From CAVQBP01 sp964448105 (GTDB lineage: Bacteria; Bacteroidota; Ignavibacteria; Ignavibacteriales; Ignavibacteriaceae), in assembly GCA_964448105.1 (NCBI GenBank), contig CAYUVK010000007.1:19656-83655 (forward strand): a stretch of DNA of 64,000 bases, given 5' to 3'. The number at the start of each line of letters is the position of its first letter. The stretch's first letter is position 1. Shown one piece after another: positions 36,700-46,499 of this stretch. The notes under the pieces are model-generated. The model saw nothing but the letters and a program-made list of their open reading frames with translations. It was not told the origin of the DNA and searched no databases. Position numbers and translations under genes: made by a program.

Positions 36700-37842
36700 T
36701 TAAGATAATTTCGGTTTTAAAATCTTCCTGCTCATCTCAAAAAGACTTCCAAGCCCTATTGAAGCCAGTATAATTGCAAAAGGTTCAATTGTGTGTGTAA
36801 ACCTTGGATCGGAAAAATAGAACATATGAATAAAAGTAATTGCTGAAATAGCAAGAATTGAAAATATTACAGTAGGATTTTTATCAGATTTAATGAATCC
36901 CCAAATTGCCAATAATAATAATATTGACCTCACTCCGATTACCCAAAAGAATTTGGAACGTCCTTTCCATGTTTCTCCCCAAGGAGGCATTGGACCCCAT
37001 AAATCCCAAAAATTTTCAAGCCTTTCAATTGTAAAATCGGACGGATTGGTGATTGCATACTTTACATAATCATTCAAAGATCCGTTTAAAGTTTTTAGAT
37101 GTACTTTTGGAAATGAAGCGGTATCGGAATATTCTGTAGTAATTGAAAGATTGTGTGCAGCATTCTGACCTATTGTAAAAAAGCCTGTCCGGGCATATCC
37201 ATACATTAAAAAGATTAAAATTACAAGAGAATAAAAAGCGAAATATTTATAAGCGGAAGTATTCCTTTTAATAATTAAATATAAAGTAAATAAAATTCCT
37301 ACCGGCAAAAGTGTAGTTCTAATCATTGATGCAAAACCTATAGCACTACCTGAAAACATATATTTCTTTTTAACAAAGAAATAAAGAGATAATGTTATAA
37401 AAAAAGCGGCCGGCACTTCGGATAAAAACCAATGAACATATTTTACCTGGTTTGGATAAACTGCTGCAATTGTTATTGCTATTAATGCAATATATTTTTT
37501 GTTAAAAGATTCCCAGCATATTTCATAAATTAAATAAACTGTTACTGTGGATAAAATAATATTTAATGTTACCAGGCAGATGCCTAAATCAAAAATATTT
37601 TTAAAAGGCAAGAATAATGTGACAATCAATGGAAAACCATTTGGAAAATAAATAGAATAACGACCTTCCAAAAGCATCCCGGCTTGTTTTATATAATTCT
37701 GGGAATCGATTGTATATCCGATCCCGTTTATTGCTACAGAATAAACTCTTATGAATAGTGCAGCAAACAGAATAAATATCAGGTAAGGATTTTCTTTTAA
37801 TTTCGAATAAATAAAATTTCCGGTTTTGGAAATGTTCACCAA
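36700..37842 (-). CDS. multi-span GT-C-type glycosyltransferase
   Basis: 380 aa with about ten hydrophobic helices. An early periplasmic loop has IGYTIDSQNYIKQAG, with aspartate placed as in ArnT/PMT-like GT-C enzymes that use polyprenyl-phosphate sugars, followed by YSIYFPNGFPLIV. A second outer loop with WDLWGPMPPWGE lies near residue 270. It probably glycosylates a lipid or protein at the outer face of the inner membrane. No associated pathway genes are adjacent. Confidence 0.75.
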   Translation of the reverse strand: MVNISKTGNFIYSKLKENPYLIFILFAALFIRVYSVAINGIGYTIDSQNYIKQAGMLLEGRYSIYFPNGFPLIVTLFLPFKNIFDLGICLVTLNIILSTVTVYLIYEICWESFNKKYIALIAITIAAVYPNQVKYVHWFLSEVPAAFFITLSLYFFVKKKYMFSGSAIGFASMIRTTLLPVGILFTLYLIIKRNTSAYKYFAFYSLVILIFLMYGYARTGFFTIGQNAAHNLSITTEYSDTASFPKVHLKTLNGSLNDYVKYAITNPSDFTIERLENFWDLWGPMPPWGETWKGRSKFFWVIGVRSILLLLAIWGFIKSDKNPTVIFSILAISAITFIHMFYFSDPRFTHTIEPFAIILASIGLGSLFEMSRKILKPKLS

Positions 37843-37979
37843 TCTTCCCTTGCTATATTTTAGTAAAAATCAGGCTCAAAAATAATAATAAAAAATCAAA
37901 GCATAACATATTTTAATCGATAAAGTAATTAAATTTAAATTATCAAATAGTGAATAAGTAGAAATCAAAAAGAATAATA

Positions 37980-38378
37980 ATGGGAAATATTCAAGTTGCA
38001 GAAGTTGCTGCCTGGATTACAGTATTTATTTTTTCCGGGTTGGCTTTATTTCAGCTTCTTTTAGCATTGGGTGCACCTTTTGGTAATTTAGCGTGGGGAG
38101 GAAAATATAGGATACTTCCGATCGGTCTACGTATTGGAAGCTTAATCTCAGTAATTATATTTATTATAGCAGGAATCTCTGTAACGGAAAAAGCAGGCAT
38201 AATAAATATTCTTAATCAGCCTGATGTAATTACAATTCTTCTCTGGTTTTTTGTCGTTCTTTTTGGATTGAGCACTATCGGGAATATTATGTCGAAAAGT
38301 AAATGGGAAAAAAGAATAATGACACCAATTGCGTTTTCAATATTTGTACTGTGCTTAATTATAGCAAATGGAATTTAA
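37980..38378 (+). CDS. small four-helix membrane protein, unknown function
   Basis: 132 aa with four hydrophobic helices (about 8-30, 47-66, 82-103, 113-131). The conserved-looking loop LALGAPFGNLAWGGKYRILPIGLRIGS between helices 1 and 2 is seen in many unnamed small membrane proteins. No catalytic motif. It is flanked by oppositely oriented genes and is a single transcription unit. Confidence 0.75.
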   Translation: MGNIQVAEVAAWITVFIFSGLALFQLLLALGAPFGNLAWGGKYRILPIGLRIGSLISVIIFIIAGISVTEKAGIINILNQPDVITILLWFFVVLFGLSTIGNIMSKSKWEKRIMTPIAFSIFVLCLIIANGI

Positions 38379-38433
38379 TAGATATTAAAAATTGGATAGC
38401 AGTTTAAAGCCGAATAATTCTATATAGGTGTAA

Positions 38434-39990
38434 TCACATTTTCACAATAACTTTTTTATCAAATACTTCCTCAAATAATCCTTTTCTTCTCTCAAGATTC
38501 CACAATTCAATATCAGGTTTTGTACTGCTGCTGCAGTGCAATAAAATCTCCACGCTTTCATTTTTTACAAATGCCTCAAGACCGGAAATTAATTTTCTGT
38601 GAGTTCTGTCGAATGAATCTGCTATACGTAGTATTGCAGCTAACTTTTTAATTATTGTCTGAATTTCGGTTGGCAGTGCTTTAAATTCATGATGACCGGA
38701 TTTAGGATGGCTCTTCCTATGATATCTAGCTGTATGTGCAATAATATTAATTTCATTTTCATTAAAGCCAAGCAACTCACTATTTCTAATTATATAAAAA
38801 CTATGGCGGTGGTGGTTTGCATGGGAAATATGGTAACCAACATCATGAAGAATGGCAGCTGCTTCAAGGTATTCCCTGCATTCATCATCGAGCTTGTGCA
38901 AGTCCTTAAGTTGATCAAATAGTTGAAGTGACAGTTTTGCAACGTGTTTACCGTGTGATGTGTCATTCCGGCATGACTTTGAAAGATTATTAATGCTTTG
39001 TTTTCTGATGTTTTCAAAACCCGGTTTTGATTGATCGGCATGATGCTTTTGCAAAATGTCTATAATTATCCCTTCCCGCAGAGCATACCCGGAAATAGTA
39101 ATTTTATCAAGCTCAAATAGTTTAAAGATTGTACTCAAAATAATAATACCTGCAGGGATGATTTCCGCTCTTTTATCATCAATCCCCGGAATCTTTTTTC
39201 GTTTCTCAACAGTTTTCCTGCTGAGCACTTCGTTTTCAATCTCGTATAATTCTTCTTTTGTAAATACGAAATTATTTAGAATGCCATTACCTGAAGATGA
39301 ATTATTTTTTAAAGCACTTATCATTAAGCCGGCAGACATAATTGTACCTGATGAACCCACACACACCTGAAATTTTTTCTTCTTAATTGTATTTGCGGGT
39401 TGGTATAATTCCCCTTCAATCCAATCACTGCAATCATTAATACGATCTTTATTAACTTGAAAATCAGGAAAAAATTTTTGAGTTAAACGAACGGCGCCGA
39501 TTTTCATACTTACGGAAAAAACCGGCTCTCCTTTTTTGCCTATAAGAAACTCTGTACTCCCTCCCCCGATATCAATTGCCAGGATTTTTTTATCAAAAAC
39601 CGGTACAGCTTTAAGAACACCAAGGTAAATAAGACGCGCTTCTTCAATTCCGCTGATTATTTCAATATTAATGCCGGTCTTTGCAAAAACCTGTTCCATA
39701 AAATCATTTTTGTTGTGTGCTTCCCTAACAGCACTTGTAGCCACGGCACGTATAATCGCATTATGAGAGTCAGCTATCCCTTTAAATCTTTTTAAGGCAT
39801 CAAATGCTCTTTTAAATGCTTCAGGTTTTATAATCTTTATGTCACCCGCACTCCCTTCGCCGAGACGGATTACCTCTTTTTCCCTGTCTATTATTTCAAA
39901 GTTTCCATCTTCTTTAACCCGGACTACTATTAAATGGAAGGAATTGGTTCCTATATCAATTGCTGCTAAATTTTGTTGTGACATATCCAT
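38434..39990 (-). CDS. Ppx/GppA phosphatase with C-terminal HD domain
   Basis: 518 aa. The N-terminal ASKHA fold has the two phosphate-binding motifs AAIDIGTNSFHL and LAIDIGGGSTEFLIG, as in exopolyphosphatase and pppGpp phosphatase. The C-terminal half (about 320-500) is an HD-type helical domain with ILHDVGYHISHANHHRHS. It hydrolyses polyphosphate and/or pppGpp; sequence alone does not separate the two. Given the candidate phosphate regulon at 47-64 kb, a polyphosphate role is attractive, but no Pho-box-like repeat precedes this gene. Confidence 0.92.
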   Translation of the reverse strand: MDMSQQNLAAIDIGTNSFHLIVVRVKEDGNFEIIDREKEVIRLGEGSAGDIKIIKPEAFKRAFDALKRFKGIADSHNAIIRAVATSAVREAHNKNDFMEQVFAKTGINIEIISGIEEARLIYLGVLKAVPVFDKKILAIDIGGGSTEFLIGKKGEPVFSVSMKIGAVRLTQKFFPDFQVNKDRINDCSDWIEGELYQPANTIKKKKFQVCVGSSGTIMSAGLMISALKNNSSSGNGILNNFVFTKEELYEIENEVLSRKTVEKRKKIPGIDDKRAEIIPAGIIILSTIFKLFELDKITISGYALREGIIIDILQKHHADQSKPGFENIRKQSINNLSKSCRNDTSHGKHVAKLSLQLFDQLKDLHKLDDECREYLEAAAILHDVGYHISHANHHRHSFYIIRNSELLGFNENEINIIAHTARYHRKSHPKSGHHEFKALPTEIQTIIKKLAAILRIADSFDRTHRKLISGLEAFVKNESVEILLHCSSSTKPDIELWNLERRKGLFEEVFDKKVIVKM

Positions 39991-40466
39991 AATATTTTAA
40001 TTGCCTTTAGAAAATAATTCACAAACATTGGAATTGTTTTGCTCAAAAAAAAATCTTTTTGTTTCAAATGTTAAAAATTATTTCTTAACTACTTGAAATA
40101 CTATTAAAAATATTAATTAAAAATATTAATTTCAATTTTCGTTTTGATTATTTATAAGGTAATACTAATTTAATCAAATTCTTTTTATGAGAATGCTTAT
40201 TTGCAATTCCATCATATTCCAAATAAAGGGTGTGGTTAATAGCCCCGGCGGAAGCATTCAACTTGAGTTAGTAAAATAATTGGGTTCCTTTCTCTATCCT
40301 AGTAATAGCTTTTTTCCCAATAAAAAAGAATTTTTTTTCTAATTATCTTTTTTTATTTTAACTAAGGGAATAAGGGGAATATGCGGATAAATAGCTATTC
40401 TTTAACTGTTTTCAAAGTATTTCACCTTATTAAACATGTTGTAAAACATTTTGGAAACATATAGTT
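39991..40466. other. divergent intergenic region before the GH5 gene
   Basis: 476 bp. It holds a short tandem repeat TTAAAAATATTAA (about 40103-40132), a 30-codon ORF at 40187-40279 without a ribosome binding site that is probably not real, and the 13-mer AGCTATTCTTTAA (40393-40405), which recurs before the barrel gene at 42542. Promoters for both flanking genes should lie here. No RNA gene was recognised. Confidence 0.5.
40393..40405 (+). promoter_or_regulatory. 13-mer shared by the GH5 and barrel gene upstream regions
   Basis: AGCTATTCTTTAA occurs here, 61 bp before the GH5 ATG, and again at 42438-42450, 91 bp before the barrel-protein ATG. Same orientation relative to both genes. It may be a shared regulator site or chance in AT-rich DNA. 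Confidence 0.3.
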
Positions 40467-42410
40467 ATGAAAAAACTTTTGCTTATTCTTTTTATGTTAT
40501 CTCCAATATTATATTCACAGGAAATGCCTTTTCACAAGGGTGTTAATTTAACAAATTGGTTCCAGGCAAATAATCCGGCAGCGATTCAATTTAATAAATA
40601 TACTAAACATGATTTTGAAAGAATAAAGTCACTTGGTGCTGATGTTATAAGGCTCCCGATAAACCTGCATTATATGACAAGCGGTGCACCTGATTATACT
40701 CTTGATCCTTTTTTTGTTTATATGCTTGACCATGTAATTGATTGGGCTGAAGAACTGAAGATTAATCTTATCCTGGATAACCATACTTTTGATGTAACAC
40801 AATCAACCAGTCCTGATATTGATAGTGTTTTAATACCTGTTTGGTCTCATATGGCCGAAAGGTATAAAGACCGTTCAAAATATATTTATTATGAAATCCT
40901 TAACGAGCCTCATGGTATAGCGGACAGCACATGGAATAGAATCCAGCTTGAAACTTTAAGTGCAATAAGAAAAATTGATACTGTACATACAATAGTTGTG
41001 GGAGGTGCCAACTGGAACAGTTATAATAATCTTGCGGCACTGCCTGTATACACCGATACGAATTTGATTTATACTTTCCATTTTTATGATCCATTTGTTT
41101 TTACCCACCAGGGGGCAGGCTGGACGGATCCTTCAATGGTTCCTCTAGGTGGTGTTCCGTTTCCATATAATTCCGCTAAAATGCCGGCGTGCCCGGCTCA
41201 GTTAAAAGGCACCTGGATTGAAAGCAGCTTAAATAACTATATGAATGATGGAACTATAAGCAAGGTGCAGAACCTAATAAATATTGCAGACAATTTTCAA
41301 AAAAACAGGAATGTAAAATTATATTGCGGCGAGTTCGGTGTGCTGATGAATAATGCTCAGGATAGCGATAGAACTTACTGGTACCGGACTGTAAGAGAAT
41401 ATTTGGAATCAAAAGGAATAGCGTGGACTACCTGGGATTACCAGGGAGGCTTCGGACTTTTTGAAAAAGGAAGTAATGAACTTTTTGATTACGATCTCAA
41501 TATCCCATTGTTAAATGCTTTAGGATTTAATGAACCATCGCAGCAGGATTATATTTTAAAACCTGATTCAACCGGGTTTGATATTTATAACGATAATATA
41601 GGCGAAAATATACTTGGTTCCGGTTCAGGTACAACCGATTTTTGGAGTACGGATAATCCTCAAAGCGGTGATTTTGATATATACTGGACGGGTGCTTTAC
41701 AGTATAACACCATAAGTTTCAACTTTAAACCTATTAAAGATTTGTCCCTGTTAGTTTCTGAAGATTATGTAATTGATCTCTATATAAAAGGCACTGTAGC
41801 AACACCGGTAGATATACGTTTTATAGATACTAAAAAAGACAGTTCCGATCATCCATGGCGCATGCGTTATACATTAGACACAAACAATGTTGTGTATGAC
41901 GGCAGCTGGCAGCATTTAAGTATTCCTCTTAAGAATTTTACGGAACATGGTTCCTGGGATAATGATACATGGTATAATCCCGAAGGAAAATTTGATTGGT
42001 CTGCAATAGAATATTTTCAAATTGATTCTGAATACGGAGACATGGGATCGGCAGGATTGTGGTTTGATAATATAAAAATACTTAATCCCAATCCGTTAGT
42101 TGTTAAAAATAGCAGTTCTCAAAATATGGATTTTAAATTATTTCAAAATTATCCCAATCCTTTTAATCCTGCAACAAAGATTAAATATAACATTGCTGAA
42201 AAGAGTTATATAACTCTAAAAATATATGACATTTTGGGAGAAGAAGTGGAAGTGCTTGTTTCCGGTGAAAAGAATCCGGGTTCTTACGAAGTAAATTTCA
42301 ATGCATCAAACTTAACTTCGGGAGTATACTTCTATAAACTTGATGCTGTGCCTTGTGGTAATCATGATGGCGAATTCCAGGCTGTAAATAAATTAATTCT
42401 GGTTAAATAA
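40467..42410 (+). CDS. GH5 glycoside hydrolase with T9SS sorting domain
   Basis: 647 aa. Signal peptide (1-17), then a GH5 (beta/alpha)8 domain (about 20-355) with acid/base E147 in EILNEPHG and nucleophile E289 in YCGEFGV. A beta-sandwich module (about 365-550, jelly-roll pattern as in carbohydrate-binding modules) follows. The C-terminus (about 555-647) is a type A T9SS sorting domain: NYPNPFNPATKIKY...LTSGVYFYKL...NKLILVK. It hydrolyses beta-glucans or mannans outside the cell and is released or surface-anchored by T9SS. A single gene followed by an outer-membrane barrel. Confidence 0.95.
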   Translation: MKKLLLILFMLSPILYSQEMPFHKGVNLTNWFQANNPAAIQFNKYTKHDFERIKSLGADVIRLPINLHYMTSGAPDYTLDPFFVYMLDHVIDWAEELKINLILDNHTFDVTQSTSPDIDSVLIPVWSHMAERYKDRSKYIYYEILNEPHGIADSTWNRIQLETLSAIRKIDTVHTIVVGGANWNSYNNLAALPVYTDTNLIYTFHFYDPFVFTHQGAGWTDPSMVPLGGVPFPYNSAKMPACPAQLKGTWIESSLNNYMNDGTISKVQNLINIADNFQKNRNVKLYCGEFGVLMNNAQDSDRTYWYRTVREYLESKGIAWTTWDYQGGFGLFEKGSNELFDYDLNIPLLNALGFNEPSQQDYILKPDSTGFDIYNDNIGENILGSGSGTTDFWSTDNPQSGDFDIYWTGALQYNTISFNFKPIKDLSLLVSEDYVIDLYIKGTVATPVDIRFIDTKKDSSDHPWRMRYTLDTNNVVYDGSWQHLSIPLKNFTEHGSWDNDTWYNPEGKFDWSAIEYFQIDSEYGDMGSAGLWFDNIKILNPNPLVVKNSSSQNMDFKLFQNYPNPFNPATKIKYNIAEKSYITLKIYDILGEEVEVLVSGEKNPGSYEVNFNASNLTSGVYFYKLDAVPCGNHDGEFQAVNKLILVK

Positions 42411-42541
42411 TTCTTGTTTTAAATACAATGGATTAAGAGCTATTCTTTAATGCAGACGCTATTTTAGAGTTTTATTATATAAAAAAAATTATTATTGTAT
42501 AATAGTTCTGTAAAATATTTAAAGTCATATAGGGGGTCATT

Positions 42542-43774
42542 ATGAAAAAGTATTATCTCGCATTAATTTTTTTATTATTTATTAAAACATTATTTGGACA
42601 GGGGGAAGCAGCTGTTCCATTTTTAGAATTACAACAATCTCCGCTATTATTCGGCGCTGGACAAATAGGTGTATCAGTTCCTATGAGTGATCCCCTTGGA
42701 TTTTATTACAATCCATCTCAGTTAGGATATTTCTCAAGAGAGAATAGTTTTTCATTTCTTGCTTTATCTCAAAAAACTAAATGGCTGGGGAATGCCTTTC
42801 CCGGTATTAATCTTACATTCCAGACTTTCGGAATGACTGCCGGTTACAATTTCCATAAGGATGTAAATGATATTCCACTATCGATTGGATTGGGGTATAT
42901 TCATAACAGACTGAGTTATGGTGAATTTATAGGAAATAACGGTTCATTTGAAAGTTATGATGTTTTTGATTGTTATAGCCTAGGAGCAGCTTACAACTAT
43001 CTGCTTCTTTTTAATTTAGGTTTTTCTATAAAATCATATAATTCTTATTTAAGTGATCTGCCTGTAGGTATGAGCAATAAAAACGCCGAAGCAAGCGGAA
43101 CTGCTTTCGATTTCGGAGCATTAATAACCGCTCCATTTTCACAATTATTATTTAATGATGTTAAATATTCCCTAGATAAAGAATCATATGTTAAACCTAA
43201 ATTCGATCTATCATTAGGTTATTCAATTTTAAACCTCGGAAAAAAGATTAAATATGTAGACGATGCGCAGGCAGATCCGATACCGAGAACAGCCAGGCTT
43301 GGTTATACTTTTGATTTCGGAATTGATCTGTTCACTGATCAAATCAAATTGAATGCTTTTAATTATTCTTTTTCCGCAGAAGCAGAGGATATTCTTATTA
43401 AAAGTGATTCAAAGGGATTTGAAGGATATCAAAGCATGCTGGGAGATATTAATTTTGGAAAACATTTAATTGAATTGAAGGGGGATAAAGATGTTGTTGT
43501 ACACCGCGGGCATATTTTTAGATTATTTGAGACTGTTATAATTACTTCCGGCCGATACAACGGGCATGGTTTTAATAACTATAAATCAAACGGTTTCGGT
43601 TTTTCTTCAGAAGGGATTTTTAAATTATTAAGCAGATCAATTGAAAATAATGTCATTGGTTTTGTTGCAAATCATTTTGTCCTGGAGTATTATCATACTA
43701 ACAATTTTGTAGATTCTGCTCTTGAAACCAACTTTCAAGGGGTGGCTTTGTATTTTAAAAATTTCTGGTTTTGA
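42542..43774 (+). CDS. outer-membrane barrel protein, PorV/PorQ-like
   Basis: 410 aa. Signal peptide (about 1-20), then alternating amphipathic strands ending in aromatic residues (final FKNFWF). The N-terminal FLELQQSPLLFGAGQ...DPLGFYYNPSQLGYF recalls the PorV/PorQ/FadL-like family, in which an early NP motif is typical. PorV shuttles T9SS cargo at the outer membrane, so the neighbouring T9SS-exported GH5 is a suggestive partner. An AGGGGG site precedes the ATG. Function inferred. Confidence 0.65.
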   Translation: MKKYYLALIFLLFIKTLFGQGEAAVPFLELQQSPLLFGAGQIGVSVPMSDPLGFYYNPSQLGYFSRENSFSFLALSQKTKWLGNAFPGINLTFQTFGMTAGYNFHKDVNDIPLSIGLGYIHNRLSYGEFIGNNGSFESYDVFDCYSLGAAYNYLLLFNLGFSIKSYNSYLSDLPVGMSNKNAEASGTAFDFGALITAPFSQLLFNDVKYSLDKESYVKPKFDLSLGYSILNLGKKIKYVDDAQADPIPRTARLGYTFDFGIDLFTDQIKLNAFNYSFSAEAEDILIKSDSKGFEGYQSMLGDINFGKHLIELKGDKDVVVHRGHIFRLFETVIITSGRYNGHGFNNYKSNGFGFSSEGIFKLLSRSIENNVIGFVANHFVLEYYHTNNFVDSALETNFQGVALYFKNFWF

Positions 43775-44030
43775 TTAACAACAGAAGAAAATATTCAAAT
43801 TAAGAACAAGAGATGCTGAAAATACAAAGGATCAGCGGTGTTCTTTTAGAATATTTCCCCCAGTAATTTTAGTCTAATTAAAGATGACATTATAGAAGAA
43901 GGTGCATTTTAATAAATTCTTACTACAATAAAATATAATTTGAAAGTAATAACTCTTTTATTTATGTTTTAACGGATTGCAATTCTCTTTTACAGTGTCT
44001 TGTGCGCATTACCTTTTAACCGGGGATTAT

Positions 44031-46499
44031 ATGCGTAGTAAAATAAAATTATATATTCTTATTCTCGGGGGCGATTTATTTATACTCCTCTTTTCTTTTC
44101 TATCTTTTTACAATACAATTTATAAGCCGGATTTACCATTTAAATTTCACTCTCTCGACACATGTCTTATAGTAAAAGAGAATCAACTACATAGAAGTAT
44201 AATATCTATTGGCGATACTTTAATTTCCATAAATGAGAGAAAATTAACTTCACAGGACGAAGTCGAAGTTTTTTTAGATGGTTATAAACCGGGCTCATTT
44301 GTTCAAATTAATTATTTAAAAAATGGAAATATTTTTTCAACTCCGGTTAAGTTAATAAAATTTTATTCAATCTTTTATATAATTACAGCCTACTTAGCTG
44401 GCTTTCTTCTTATAGTGATTGGAACTTTTGTAATTTTAAAGAAACCTGATAATAAACCTGCAAGATTACTTTTCTGGGTAAATCTAATTACAGCATCAAT
44501 AATTATGATGACATGGGGAAATTATAATAATCCTCCTACTATTGTTGATTATGTTATTCACGCAATATTTTCAATTTCATATTCTCTAGCACCTGCAATA
44601 TTTGTTCATTTTACATTAAGTTTTCCTAGAGAAAAGAATGTTCCCAAAGTCTTTATAGGGTTTTTATATTCTTCTGCGCTAATCATATCAATATTAACTT
44701 CTATATTTTTTATCAAAGCTATATCATCAGCTACAGCAGATGCCATAAAGGAATATCTTATAATATTTAATTACAGCCGCATTTATATGGCTGCCTGCAT
44801 TATTTCCGGATTAATTATTTTTATTCATTCATATATAACTTCCCAAAATTTGTCGGAAAAGAAAAAGCTAAGATGGATATTACTAGGATTTATTTTAGGT
44901 CCATTAATGTATGCGTGTTTATGGGTAATTCCACAAGAAATAACTAATTATGGACTCGTACCCGAAGAGCTGGTGATAATTTTTATGTTATTCATCCCGG
45001 CAACATTTGCAATTGCAATTTTAAAGTATCACATATTTGATATTGACTTAATAATAGAACGAAGCTTAATCTATTTTTTATCAATCGGCATTTTAATTAT
45101 AGTTTATGCTGTTATAGTAGCTCTATTATCGGAATTTGTTAAGAATATTAACGAGTTTTTATCTTCAGGAATTGCGGCAGTTATAATTGCCCTTTTGTTT
45201 ACTCCGGCTAAAGAAAAAGTTCAGAAATTTATTAATAAGAAATTTTTCAGAGTTAGATATGATTTTAGAATTGCCTCCCGGAAATTTCTGGATGAAATTA
45301 AAAATAGTAGTGAAATAAATATTTTAGCCGAAAAAATTGTTAAGCAAATAAAGGTTATCATTCCTGTTAAAAGGCAGGGATTTTTCTTACTCTCAAAAAC
45401 CAACAGTAGGATTTATCTTCAGGCAGGAGAAAATTTTGACATATTAAAAGGGAGGGGTATTTTCATTGATCAGCAAAAGTTAAAGACCAATTTAAGTCAG
45501 CCGGTAGCAATAAAAGATAAAATAGAACCCGGAAGCCCGATTGAAGAAGCAGATATCGAAGTATTTAAAAGATGGGGAATGGCATTAATATTTCCTATAA
45601 AATCAAATTCCGATGAATTGCTTGGCTTTTTAGTTCTTGGAGGGAAAAAATCAGGCAGCCGGTTTACTATTGAAGACCTGGATTTATTAATTGAAGTTTG
45701 TTTACAGGCAGGCTTAACAATTGAACGGATACAAATTCAGGAAAAATTGATACGCGAGCAGTTGCTTAAAGAAAAACTACAAGAGTTAAATCAATTAAAA
45801 TCATTCTTTCTATCCAGCGTATCCCATGAACTTAAAACTCCATTAACTTCAATCAGGATGTTTGCTGAATTTCTTCATATAAATACTAACCTGGAACCGG
45901 ATAAAAAAGAAGAATACCTTGAAATAATTGAAGGCGAATGTGACAGGCTCAGTAGACTAATTGAGAATGTTTTGGATCTCTCAAAGATAGAAAGAGGAGT
46001 CAAGGAATTTCATCTAACTGATATTGATATTAAATCTTTACTTAAACATACAATCGCATTAATGTCTTATCAAACTAAAATAGAAGATTGCCAGGTAATT
46101 ACTAAAATTTGCAAGGAGGAATGCGTATTAAACGGGGATGTGGATTTAATTCAAAGTGCTATTATAAATCTTTTGTCTAATGGTATAAAGTATTCATCAA
46201 GTCCTAAAAAGGTATTTGTTGATCTTGAAAAAAATGAAAAGTCAATAAATATTAATTTTGAAAACGACAGTACTTGTCTTTCGCAGGATGAGTTATTAAA
46301 ACTTACTAAACCATATTACAGAAGTGAGTCTGCAAAAAAGCAAAAAATCCCAGGCAGCGGAATAGGGCTTACTTTGGTAAATCAAATAATGACAATACAT
46401 AAAGGACAATTATTAATAAAAAATATTCCTGATAATGGATGTGTATTTACATTATCTTTTCCAAGGGAGAAATGTTATGAAAAAAATATTAATAGTTGA
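44031..46499 (+). CDS. membrane histidine kinase with PDZ-like and GAF domains
   Basis: 822 aa from ATG 44031 (CGGGGA site upstream); a TTG 54 bp earlier would add an unlikely hydrophilic leader. Order: helix 1 (about 7-28), PDZ-like domain (about 48-110, IGDTLISINERKL...PGSFVQINYLKNG), about seven helices (115-390), GAF-like domain (about 420-560), and kinase core with H599 (SVSHELKTPLTS), N-box NLLSNGIKYS and GSGIGLTLV. The PDZ loop plus polytopic helices recalls ComP-like kinases and could read a peptide or membrane state. It overlaps the PhoB-type regulator by 23 bp, so the two form a pair. That regulator sits directly before the first of five Pho-box-like sites. Confidence 0.9.
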   Translation: MRSKIKLYILILGGDLFILLFSFLSFYNTIYKPDLPFKFHSLDTCLIVKENQLHRSIISIGDTLISINERKLTSQDEVEVFLDGYKPGSFVQINYLKNGNIFSTPVKLIKFYSIFYIITAYLAGFLLIVIGTFVILKKPDNKPARLLFWVNLITASIIMMTWGNYNNPPTIVDYVIHAIFSISYSLAPAIFVHFTLSFPREKNVPKVFIGFLYSSALIISILTSIFFIKAISSATADAIKEYLIIFNYSRIYMAACIISGLIIFIHSYITSQNLSEKKKLRWILLGFILGPLMYACLWVIPQEITNYGLVPEELVIIFMLFIPATFAIAILKYHIFDIDLIIERSLIYFLSIGILIIVYAVIVALLSEFVKNINEFLSSGIAAVIIALLFTPAKEKVQKFINKKFFRVRYDFRIASRKFLDEIKNSSEINILAEKIVKQIKVIIPVKRQGFFLLSKTNSRIYLQAGENFDILKGRGIFIDQQKLKTNLSQPVAIKDKIEPGSPIEEADIEVFKRWGMALIFPIKSNSDELLGFLVLGGKKSGSRFTIEDLDLLIEVCLQAGLTIERIQIQEKLIREQLLKEKLQELNQLKSFFLSSVSHELKTPLTSIRMFAEFLHINTNLEPDKKEEYLEIIEGECDRLSRLIENVLDLSKIERGVKEFHLTDIDIKSLLKHTIALMSYQTKIEDCQVITKICKEECVLNGDVDLIQSAIINLLSNGIKYSSSPKKVFVDLEKNEKSININFENDSTCLSQDELLKLTKPYYRSESAKKQKIPGSGIGLTLVNQIMTIHKGQLLIKNIPDNGCVFTLSFPREKCYEKNINS

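Noticed and set aside
40187..40279. 30-codon ORF in the spacer before the GH5 gene
   Set aside because: No ribosome binding site, no recognisable product, and short enough to arise by chance.
40434..40459. ACA repeats before the GH5 gene as a sixth phased array
   Set aside because: The spacings are 12 and 11 bp and the hexamers do not match T(T/G)ACAA.
43977..44030. TTG at 43977 as start of the PDZ histidine kinase
   Set aside because: Weak start without a ribosome binding site; ATG 44031 places the first helix at the N-terminus.
46435..46476. ATG at 46435 as start of the PhoB-type regulator
   Set aside because: It adds 14 residues before the canonical MKKILIVEDD; ATG 46477 has a well-placed AGGGAGA.
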